Below are positions 1 to 5,353 of a stretch of DNA of 5,527 bases, one piece after another (the first letter of the stretch is position 1; every line of letters begins with the position of its first letter). The notes beneath the pieces were generated by a model. The model worked only from the letters and a program-made list of their open reading frames with translations, was not told the origin of the DNA and searched no databases. Origin of the DNA: Euryarchaeota archaeon UBA170 (lineage in GTDB: Archaea > Thermoplasmatota > Poseidoniia > Poseidoniales > Thalassarchaeaceae); contig DALF01000022.1 of the NCBI GenBank assembly GCA_002499345.1, positions 1 through 5,527 of the forward strand, written 5' to 3'. Made by a program: the position numbers and the translations under genes.

Positions 1-1317
1 ATCACATTCACCACAGCCTTCGGAATTATGTTCTGGATGTCCTCCACATTAGCATTGATACTCTTCATGCCACTAATCTTGGTAGTTCCAATGGTAGTAT
101 GGTTTTCGACTAGGGTCCAGAGGAGGTACAGGAAGCAGAGGGAAAGTACGGGTGGAATCGTAGCAATTCTTGAAAATGTTCTTTCCGGAATCACGGTCGT
201 CCAAGCTTACAACGCCACAGGATTCGAGCAGTCAAGGATCGGCTCACAGAGTGGCGATTACAGAGATCAGGCAATTCACGCCGCTAGTCTCAGGAATCGA
301 TTTATTCCGGGCATCTATGTGGTAGCAGGCCTATCATTTGGACTACTGGTATCGGCAGGGGGGTGGGTCATGCAGTCTGGACAGATAACAGTGGGGCAAT
401 TCGTAACTTTCCTCCTTATTTCTACGCGAATGACCATGCCCATGTTCATTCTAGGAATGTTACTAAATCAGTTACAGAAGGGAGAGGCGGCTTCAAAGAG
501 AGTTTTTGCAATAGTCGACCTAGAGCCATCCATCTTCGATAGGGACGGGGCCAAGTGGCTAGATGAGCCGATCCGGTCAATTTCCTTTGAGGGCGTTTCC
601 TTTGCCTACCCTTCCTCGGAATCCAATGTACTAAGTGGAATTGATATCAATGTATCATCAGGGGAGTTCCTAGGGGTCATGGGGCATACTGGAGCAGGAA
701 AGAGCACTATCCTCAAACTTATCGAGAGATTCTATGAGCCCCAATCAGGAAAGGTCCTCATTAATGATATGGATATCAATGAATTCTCTATTGAATCCAT
801 TAGGGCAAGAATAGGCTTCGTTTCACAAGATCCATTCCTTTTCTATGGAACGATAAAGGACAATGTTTCCTATGCTCGAGAAGCCTCTGATGAGGAGATA
901 CACAGAGCTTTGGATATGGCAGGAGCATCCGAATTTGTCGCGGATCTTCCTGACGGATTGAATAGCATGGTCGGAGACAGGGGAGTGATGCTATCAGGAG
1001 GGCAGAGAGCTAGAATTAGTCTATCACGAGCTCTTCTAAATGATCCTGATTTGTTAATTTTGGACGAGGCTAGTGCCGCCTTAGATGCTGAGACGGAGAA
1101 GAGAATCCAGCAATCACTCTTCGACGGTTCGAACGGAGGCAAGAAGAGATTGACAATTGCAGTCGCCCATCGTCTCGCGACCATAAGAAATGCCGATGAG
1201 ATAATTGCAATGGTCGACGGCGCTGTGGTGGAGAGAGGAAAGCATGAGGAGCTCATCGCGAACGAAAACGTATATGCATCACAGTGGTCTATCCAGACAG
1301 GGGAGCTAGACCCATAG
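1..1317 (+). CDS. ABC exporter half-transporter (membrane domain fused to ATPase), 5' end outside the window
   Basis: The reading frame is open to the first base, so the ATG at 28 is internal and roughly 150 N-terminal residues are missing (family length about 570-600). The visible 438 residues begin in the transmembrane domain, with hydrophobic helices at about residues 13-36 and 101-120 and a third near 125-150. The coupling region around 'ILENVLSGITVVQAYN' is typical of MsbA/MdlB-type exporters. The ATPase domain is complete: Walker A GHTGAGKST (682-708), Q-loop VSQD (Q at 826), signature LSGGQ (991-1005), Walker B LLILDE with D at 1063 and catalytic E at 1066, and H-loop histidine at 1168. 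All catalytic residues are present, so it should be active as a homo- or heterodimer in the cytoplasmic membrane. Families of this type export lipids, drugs or peptides; the substrate cannot be read from the sequence. It heads a tight plus-strand run with the two following genes. Confidence 0.95.
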   Translation: MTFTTAFGIMFWMSSTLALILFMPLILVVPMVVWFSTRVQRRYRKQRESTGGIVAILENVLSGITVVQAYNATGFEQSRIGSQSGDYRDQAIHAASLRNRFIPGIYVVAGLSFGLLVSAGGWVMQSGQITVGQFVTFLLISTRMTMPMFILGMLLNQLQKGEAASKRVFAIVDLEPSIFDRDGAKWLDEPIRSISFEGVSFAYPSSESNVLSGIDINVSSGEFLGVMGHTGAGKSTILKLIERFYEPQSGKVLINDMDINEFSIESIRARIGFVSQDPFLFYGTIKDNVSYAREASDEEIHRALDMAGASEFVADLPDGLNSMVGDRGVMLSGGQRARISLSRALLNDPDLLILDEASAALDAETEKRIQQSLFDGSNGGKKRLTIAVAHRLATIRNADEIIAMVDGAVVERGKHEELIANENVYASQWSIQTGELDP

Positions 1318-1321
1318 GTGA
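1317..1321 (+). promoter_or_regulatory. Shine-Dalgarno-like GGTGA before the TTG start at 1326
   Basis: GGTGA matches the right half of the consensus complementary to the 3' end of 16S rRNA, and it ends four bases before the TTG codon at 1326. This is the spacing expected for that half of the motif. It overlaps the ABC transporter stop codon, which would favour translational coupling. It is the main reason to prefer TTG 1326 over the GTG at 1284, which has no such motif upstream. Confidence 0.4.
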
Positions 1322-1325
1322 GGAA

Positions 1326-2027
1326 TTGAGTAGTATCGAATGGATAAGTGTAGGTCCCGGGTCAACTTACCTTGGTTCGAATAATCGTGCAATTGTCCTA
1401 GGTGCTCCGGGACCAAGGCACGAGGTTTCGATACAATACTCCTATGAGATATCAAAGGAGGCCCTACCATTATCAGAAGTGTTGAAATTGTCCGATTCAA
1501 CAAGCCTATCCATATCCTCAGAGTCGGAGTGGCAATTAGCCTATGATAGGGGTCTCATTACTGAAGGAACAGGTATCGAGATCCTTCAAGATCGTATCTC
1601 ATCATCATACTGGGGAAAGATTTGCGATGGCAGGGCATTCCTAGTCGACGGCCCTAACTTAGAGATATGTAGGCAATGGGTTCGAAGTAAAGCGGCACCC
1701 AAGTATATGCCATCCGATGCAAAGTCTCCAAAGCTGGCAAGACTGGTCAGGAGGGATGCCAGAGAGCCCAATCCAATGGCTCCAAGACTCCCTAAAAATC
1801 CTCCGAGAAGAAGAATGATCTTCGAGGAAGTATCTATTATTACTCTACTAGGAATCATTCCTTCATTCCTTTGGGCCCATTTCAATGCCAGTCCGGGATA
1901 TATCGCTACGGGCTGGCCAGGGCTGGTTCTCGGAGGAGTCATACTGGGATTGCTGTCCGGTTTATTCTGGAGGCCCAAGCAGCCAACATGGTGGGCAGAA
2001 GGTTCCAAGATGTTCCCACGAAGGTGA
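1326..2027 (+). CDS. Membrane-anchored protein with a degenerate FGE/SUMF1-like region
   Basis: This encodes 233 residues from TTG 1326; the same frame also allows GTG 1284 (247 residues, overlapping the ABC gene by 34 bases). The N-terminal part resembles the formylglycine-generating-enzyme/sulfatase-modifying fold: 'IEWISVGPGSTYLGS' (residues 4-18) echoes the family's 'VxIPGGxFxMGS' opening, 'GPRHEVSI' (29-36) its 'GPxHxVxV', and 'SISSESEWQLAYDRGL' (62-77) its 'LPTEAEWEYAARGG'. The region ends near residue 145 with 'LARLVRRDA', so it is far shorter than a full domain. The catalytic cysteine pair of true FGE is not visible. A basic proline-rich linker (about 146-164) leads to two hydrophobic helices (about 169-186 and 193-215), giving a membrane hairpin. 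It sits directly after an ABC exporter and overlaps the next gene, so it may be an accessory of the exporter; that is inference. The family link rests on motif reading by eye. Confidence 0.7.
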   Translation: MSSIEWISVGPGSTYLGSNNRAIVLGAPGPRHEVSIQYSYEISKEALPLSEVLKLSDSTSLSISSESEWQLAYDRGLITEGTGIEILQDRISSSYWGKICDGRAFLVDGPNLEICRQWVRSKAAPKYMPSDAKSPKLARLVRRDAREPNPMAPRLPKNPPRRRMIFEEVSIITLLGIIPSFLWAHFNASPGYIATGWPGLVLGGVILGLLSGLFWRPKQPTWWAEGSKMFPRR

Positions 2028-2260
2028 ATCGGTTGAATCGGCAAAACTCTGAGGAAATATGGAGATATATTCAGCAAGCTGGCGACAGGCTAGTCGGAAA
2101 ACTGCCCCCCTCCCGTCATCACCCCAAGGGAAGGAATCCGTATGCTCATGTGGCTATATGTATCAAAGGAAAGTTCGGGCAATCATACAAGGACATCCCA
2201 GATGAGAAAATCCAGGATATCATTGATTATATTGACTACTTAGTGGAGAACCCGAATTAG
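2024..2260 (+). CDS. Small protein of 78 residues, ORF6C-like, function unknown
   Basis: The start chosen is GTG 2024, because its GTGA overlaps the TGA stop of the upstream gene by four bases, a classic translational-coupling arrangement. ATG 1988 and ATG 1871 in the same frame are alternatives but overlap the upstream gene more. The protein is soluble, with no signal peptide or membrane helix. It has an N-terminal helix-like stretch 'NSEEIWRYIQQAGDRLV' (7-23), a loop rich in proline, histidine and basic residues (26-37), then 'YAHVAICIKGKFGQSYKDIP' (39-58) and 'IQDIIDYIDYLVENPN' (63-78). The pattern of aromatic, I/VKxKFG, SYKDIP and an acidic helix resembles the phage ORF6C domain found at the C-terminus of Rha/antirepressor-type proteins. 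I offer this only as a weak similarity. Its last 13 codons lie in a 74-base sequence repeated at 3378-3451, where they survive as a frameshifted remnant. It ends 11 bases from the stop of the convergent secreted-protein gene. Confidence 0.75.
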   Translation: MNRLNRQNSEEIWRYIQQAGDRLVGKLPPSRHHPKGRNPYAHVAICIKGKFGQSYKDIPDEKIQDIIDYIDYLVENPN

Positions 2261-2295
2261 CTTATGAGCGATCATCTATCTGTTGTCCGGCGTTG
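2222..2295. repeat. Left copy of a 74-base direct repeat flanking the secreted-protein gene
   Basis: This copy aligns with 3378-3451 in the same orientation, with 5 substitutions and one single-base gap in each copy (68 of 75 columns identical). The core 2241-2263 is 23 bases identical to 3396-3418. Similarity stops sharply on both sides. The copy contains the last 13 codons and stop of the small plus-strand gene and, on the minus strand, the last 7 codons and stop of the secreted-protein gene. Read on the minus strand in the glycosyltransferase frame, 2262-2294 gives NAGQQIDDRS and a stop, a fossil of the glycosyltransferase end NPGLQIDDRSRS at 3412-3450. Thus it holds a duplicated tail-to-tail junction of two neighbouring genes. 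Confidence 0.93.
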
Positions 2296-3276
2296 TGACA
2301 AGAACTCGTTATCATGCCGCCTGTTGAAAGCGGCAGCGGACACTATGGCGAGGACGCCAAGAGTCACACTCAATGATGGCAGAATATCGGAGACGACTGA
2401 GGGCTCCTCCTCCACGGGATACTCAGTGACTATTAGAGAGGACGATGCTGGGATTGACCCTCCCTGCTGTTCCAGTGTCCTGTAGTTGAACTCACTCATA
2501 ACTGTCATCTCGAGCGAGTAGGTGTTCTTGATCGTACCATTACCAGTCACCTCTTGGCGATCGATAGCGAAGTTCTCTTCACTGATATCATTCATGATGT
2601 CTAAATTATCCGGCGCAGTAAGATATACATTGACAATGAAGGGAGAAAAAGGATCTACTTGGATTTTAGACCAAGGGGCCTCGACCATCCAACCAGCATC
2701 AACCAAATCATCCATCCCTTCCAGATTTAAGTATGCGAAGTCATATCCATTCCCCTCATTCAGAACGATAAAACTGGCCCAGCACTCATCGCCACTGTAC
2801 ACATCCACGTCACCGCCTGACTCCACCCTCATTGAACCGAATTGGTTGATCGTCACCATGATATTGTATTGAGAATCGTAGCTACTTGGCGGTGGCACTC
2901 CGTTGACCATATCCACGTATGCGGTAATCCTGAGCTGGGCCTGCCCCGCCCACGCCATTAGCTCACCCTGTATTTCAACTACGAATTCACTCTCGGCCCC
3001 AGGGCCCAGACTTTCTGATCCCGGGCCACTGACTACGAATGCCCCACCCCCCCATTGGTAGAGTAGGGAAATTTCCTCATAGTGTACACTGGGATTGCTC
3101 ACAGTACAGCTTACTGAGCCAGATCTATCTGCACCTGGCTCCACGTCTAATCTGACACTGGAGCTCTCACATACCAACTCAACTCCGGGCGATGCATTCT
3201 GCGCACTTGTAACTCCCGAGAAACCCCCGGAAGTCAGGAAAAGTAACACTAGAAAATGCACTATCCTCATATTCAT
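2272..3276 (-). CDS. Secreted, C-terminally membrane-anchored beta-rich protein, function unknown
   Basis: This encodes 334 residues from ATG 3276, chosen because GGAG lies six bases upstream; a TTG at 3279 would add one residue. A signal peptide (1-25, hydrophobic core HFLVLLFLTSGGFSG, likely cleavage after TSA) exports it. The mature part is acidic, rich in beta-strand-like alternation, and falls into two blocks, about 30-145 and 146-265. The first block carries C36 and C57, a possible disulfide, and proline/glycine-rich loops. There are N-glycosylation sequons at N27 and N246. An acidic linker (285-297) precedes one membrane helix (about 299-317) and a short cytoplasmic tail with basic residues, so most of the protein faces outward. 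It looks like an adhesion- or CARDB-type archaeal surface protein, but I recognise no specific family. It is the only gene between two direct repeats, and its last seven residues are encoded inside the left repeat, in a different frame from the glycosyltransferase remnant there. Confidence 0.85.
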   Translation of the reverse strand: MNMRIVHFLVLLFLTSGGFSGVTSAQNASPGVELVCESSSVRLDVEPGADRSGSVSCTVSNPSVHYEEISLLYQWGGGAFVVSGPGSESLGPGAESEFVVEIQGELMAWAGQAQLRITAYVDMVNGVPPPSSYDSQYNIMVTINQFGSMRVESGGDVDVYSGDECWASFIVLNEGNGYDFAYLNLEGMDDLVDAGWMVEAPWSKIQVDPFSPFIVNVYLTAPDNLDIMNDISEENFAIDRQEVTGNGTIKNTYSLEMTVMSEFNYRTLEQQGGSIPASSSLIVTEYPVEEEPSVVSDILPSLSVTLGVLAIVSAAAFNRRHDNEFLSQRRTTDR

Positions 3277-3282
3277 CAATTA

Positions 3283-3286
3283 CTCC
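3283..3286 (-). promoter_or_regulatory. Shine-Dalgarno GGAG for the secreted-protein gene
   Basis: On the minus strand GGAG stands six bases before ATG 3276, good spacing for ribosome binding, and it decides the start in favour of this ATG. Further upstream, AT-rich stretches around 3307-3322 and 3342-3349, both containing AGCGAATA, could hold a promoter, but no convincing TATA box can be chosen between them. Confidence 0.5.
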
Positions 3287-3377
3287 GTCCTGCATTCTCT
3301 TGATGAACATATTCGCTTATTCAATGATGGCCACCGTTCATTATTCGCTATGGGCACATTCCCCAGCCATGTACGCT

Positions 3378-3451
3378 ATTGATTTTATTGACTACTAGTG
3401 GAGAACCCGAATTAGCTTCGTGAGCGATCGTCTATCTGTAGTCCGGGGTTG
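3378..3451. repeat. Right copy of the 74-base direct repeat
   Basis: This is the partner of 2222-2295. It contains the intact 3' end of the glycosyltransferase gene (stop at 3412-3414) and, on the plus strand, a remnant of the end of the small gene. The frame opens as IDFIDY, then hits TAG at 3396 because one T of the run present in the left copy is missing; the bases that would encode the end of that protein follow out of frame. Nothing resembling the rest of the small gene lies upstream of 3378. Together the copies bracket a segment of about 1.1 kb holding only the secreted-protein gene and its upstream region. Confidence 0.93.
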
Positions 3452-4497
3452 CCAGACATTATCCTCCAACGCCCTCTGAGTACCCCAATTCCATAATTCC
3501 AATGAAGGCTAAAAGCGACAATAGGAGATAAGAAAACTGTCAAAAAATCCTTGCTCGGAGATGATCCATTCAAAGATCCATACCAAGCTATTAGATTGTA
3601 AAGGCCAGCCAAGGTTGGCAGTAAGTGTGCTCCTGCCCTAGGGAGCCCCATAGGGACAGTGGACAGGCCGATGTCCCAGAATTCAGGCCATGCAATTCCC
3701 CCATTCGTCAGTCCCCAGAAAAAGAAAGCAAAAGCCGTTATCACAATAGGAGGGAAGAATGATACCAGGGTATGCGTGAATTCATGTAGCTCAGGATGTT
3801 TCTTGCTAGCAAGAGTCCTTACTAGCCCATAGTTCCCAATTTGCTTCTTAACCCTCGATAGATTGCGCCTCCGATGCCAAATTATTGCAGTACGATCAGT
3901 CCAAAGTTTGTATCCAGATTCTCTAATTCGATGGTCTAACAGTACATCTTCAGCACCAATGGCCCCTTTATCGAATCCACCAACTTCATTCAAGACTGAC
4001 CTTCGATATGCCGAGTTTACTCCTGGTAGCTGCCGCACTTCTTCTAAATCAGAATCGCCCACTTTACCGTAATTCGTCCCTGCGGTGAAGATAGTACTGC
4101 AGAATGTCACATCAATTACACGTTGCCATAATGTTGACTCCTCAGGAGGGGCAAAGTTCGGACCCCCGACCCCTGATACCTCTTCCCTATCGAACCATCT
4201 AACTAGATTGGCTACCCAGTCATTTGGTACGATTACGTCATCATCGGTGAAGAATACAAATTCAGAATCAGTCTCCTCCAATGCTATATTGCATGCATCA
4301 GCTCTAGTTCTAGAGCCTCTGTCGTCAATGAATCGAACTCCTTTCGAATCTGAGATTTCTTTACCAGGATCACTCTCTGGGCCTACTACCACAATTTCAA
4401 GATCATTATACGTCTGCTCTAGGAGTCCATCTATGGCTATTCCTAGCTCTAAGGAATTTCCCACGGATGGGATGATGACACAAACCGAACCGTCCAT
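3412..4497 (-). CDS. Family 2 glycosyltransferase, ExoA-like, membrane-associated
   Basis: A GT-A fold glycosyltransferase of 361 residues starting at ATG 4497. The Rossmann-like start 'VCVIIPSVGN' (5-14) and 'QTYNDLEIVVVG' (28-39) are typical of GT2. The metal- and nucleotide-binding motif is TDDD (84-87), the acceptor-side region is 'LPGVNSAYRRSVLNEVGGFD' (157-176), the catalytic-base region is 'GAEDVLLDHRI' (181-191), and 'WHRRR' (207-211) follows, in the order seen in succinoglycan ExoA-type enzymes. The C-terminal part has about three hydrophobic helices (246-268, 285-308, 318-340), placing it at the membrane with the catalytic domain in the cytoplasm. It probably transfers a sugar from a nucleotide donor to a lipid-linked glycan for surface polysaccharide or protein N-glycosylation; donor and acceptor cannot be told. 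It starts 43 bases after the PCNA gene ends and seems to have its own promoter. Its last 13 codons and its stop lie in the right 74-base repeat. Confidence 0.92.
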   Translation of the reverse strand: MDGSVCVIIPSVGNSLELGIAIDGLLEQTYNDLEIVVVGPESDPGKEISDSKGVRFIDDRGSRTRADACNIALEETDSEFVFFTDDDVIVPNDWVANLVRWFDREEVSGVGGPNFAPPEESTLWQRVIDVTFCSTIFTAGTNYGKVGDSDLEEVRQLPGVNSAYRRSVLNEVGGFDKGAIGAEDVLLDHRIRESGYKLWTDRTAIIWHRRRNLSRVKKQIGNYGLVRTLASKKHPELHEFTHTLVSFFPPIVITAFAFFFWGLTNGGIAWPEFWDIGLSTVPMGLPRAGAHLLPTLAGLYNLIAWYGSLNGSSPSKDFLTVFLSPIVAFSLHWNYGIGVLRGRWRIMSGNPGLQIDDRSRS

Positions 4498-4517
4498 GGT
4501 ATGCGGTCGGACTACTT

Positions 4518-4526
4518 GTATTCAAA
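4518..4526 (-). promoter_or_regulatory. Candidate TATA box for the glycosyltransferase gene
   Basis: TTTGAATAC on the minus strand covers -29 to -21 relative to the ATG at 4497. That is where an archaeal TATA box should be if the transcript is leaderless and begins at or next to the start codon. There is no Shine-Dalgarno motif before this ATG, which fits. The match to the archaeal TATA consensus is partial. Confidence 0.35.
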
Positions 4527-4534
4527 TCAGCGCC

Positions 4535-4540
4535 AAAAAA
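4535..4540 (-). terminator. Candidate T-run terminator after PCNA
   Basis: Six T residues on the minus strand follow the PCNA stop codon directly. Short T-runs without a hairpin are known to terminate archaeal transcription. One run of six is weak evidence, but its position between PCNA and a TATA-like element for the next gene fits separate transcription units. Confidence 0.35.
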
Positions 4541-5290
4541 TCAAGGATCGTTGGTCACTCTCGGAGCTAGGAAATAGGTCCAACTGGCCCCTCCATCGTT
4601 ACTGTTCCAAGACATCCTCAGTGGGAACTTCTCCTGAAACTCGACAACAACTTGTTCAGTGAGTCCACCTGCTAGTTTCCTAGTAAGCGGGTCTAGGAAT
4701 TGTAAAGAGTATGTTGAACTGGTCGGAGTGGGAGAGCTCAATTCACTAAGCTCTCCCGATTCGAAAGAAACAGTAACGCTTTCCCCTGCCTCTTGATCGG
4801 CAGAGATAGTCATCTTCGTACTGTCAAGGCTCAGGTTAACCAGCTCATTCACCATCTTGGCGGCGCGGAGGGCTCTAGACAGCTTGTCAGAACCTATTGT
4901 AGCACTATTGTTGAATTTTAGTTCTGGAGTCTTAGGCTGTGTCATGGTGCCCACATCTAGTCCTCTGAGTATCCTATGGACCTCTCCAACTCTGACATTA
5001 ATCGCCCCCACTGCATCATCATAGTCTATCTCGACTAAATCTCCTGGTCCTGCCAAACTTAGTAGATCCCTCATCTTACTGAGTTCTATTCCTATCTCGA
5101 CAGGTTCGACCTCATAGGTCTCGAAGCATTCGTCTCCAATGGTAGCAGAAAGAAGAGCCACATGTGAACCATCGACCACGATGGTGTGCAATCCTTTCTC
5201 ACCCCAAACCAGTTTTGCCTCCTCTGCCAAGACAGAAAGTAAGTCGATAATTTCCCTCATTAATTGGGTGTTCGCGGTCACTCTCAGCAT
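4541..5290 (-). CDS. pcn: DNA polymerase sliding clamp (PCNA)
   Basis: The ring-shaped processivity clamp that encircles DNA and tethers replicative polymerases, flap endonuclease, ligase and repair proteins. I chose ATG 5290, giving 249 residues, the normal archaeal length (245-249) and a family-typical N-terminus 'MLRVTANTQLMREIIDLLSVL'; a GTG at 5308 would add six unlikely residues. Landmarks in order: N-terminal helix (8-24), 'VVDGSHVALLSA' (38-49, equivalent to the family's MDPSHVAL), 'DLVEIDYDD' (84-92), an interdomain connector near 112-127, the domain 2 helix 'SRALRAAKMVNELV' (138-151), 'YSLQFLDPLTRKL' (194-206), 'FPLRMSW' (222-228) and C-terminal 'YFLAPRV' (239-245), part of the partner-binding region. 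It should form a homotrimer; no second PCNA is visible. It lies downstream of transcription factor S in the same orientation, a pairing seen in other euryarchaea. Confidence 0.96.
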   Translation of the reverse strand: MLRVTANTQLMREIIDLLSVLAEEAKLVWGEKGLHTIVVDGSHVALLSATIGDECFETYEVEPVEIGIELSKMRDLLSLAGPGDLVEIDYDDAVGAINVRVGEVHRILRGLDVGTMTQPKTPELKFNNSATIGSDKLSRALRAAKMVNELVNLSLDSTKMTISADQEAGESVTVSFESGELSELSSPTPTSSTYSLQFLDPLTRKLAGGLTEQVVVEFQEKFPLRMSWNSNDGGASWTYFLAPRVTNDP

Positions 5291-5337
5291 CTTATCAACA
5301 CATGTCACACAGTTGGGGGTCTTTCATCCTTCGGAGA

Positions 5338-5352
5338 CGGCCCATAGGGCCG
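5338..5352. repeat. Perfect 6-bp inverted repeat (hairpin) between tfs and PCNA genes
   Basis: CGGCCC-ATA-GGGCCG can form a GC-only 6-bp stem with a three-base loop. It begins one base after the stop codon of the transcription factor S gene on the minus strand and ends 47 bases before the PCNA start. No T-run follows, so it does not look like an ordinary terminator. It could be an RNA processing or stabilising element in a tfs-pcn transcript, or have no function. Confidence 0.5.
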
Positions 5353-5353
5353 C

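Noticed and set aside
870..1256. Open frame of 128 codons on the minus strand
   Set aside because: It is antisense to the ABC ATPase domain, where every catalytic motif is intact on the plus strand.
1586..2077. Open frame of 163 codons on the minus strand
   Set aside because: It lies opposite the FGE-like gene, which has family motifs, membrane helices and start/stop coupling with both neighbours. The minus frame has no recognisable domain.
2315..2335. Inverted repeat TGCCGC...GCGGCA with a nine-base loop near the end of the secreted-protein gene
   Set aside because: It lies within codons for the membrane helix end and basic tail (alanine-rich and arginine codons explain it), it is not followed by a T-run, and it is far enough inside the gene not to act as a terminator.
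2522..2872. Open frame of 116 codons on the plus strand
   Set aside because: Antisense to the secreted protein, which has a signal peptide, a Shine-Dalgarno motif and a membrane anchor in its own frame.
3307..3349. Two near-copies of AGCGAATA in the region upstream of the secreted-protein gene
   Set aside because: Only eight bases long in AT-rich DNA; it may be an operator or TATA-like element, but chance cannot be excluded and no partner regulator is visible.
2222..3451. Insertion sequence or integron cassette
   Set aside because: No transposase or integrase is encoded, there are no terminal inverted repeats, and 74-base target duplications are far longer than those made by known insertion sequences.
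4085..4570. Open frame of 161 codons on the plus strand
   Set aside because: Antisense to the conserved catalytic part of the glycosyltransferase and low in complexity (serine/threonine-rich), as expected for a shadow frame.
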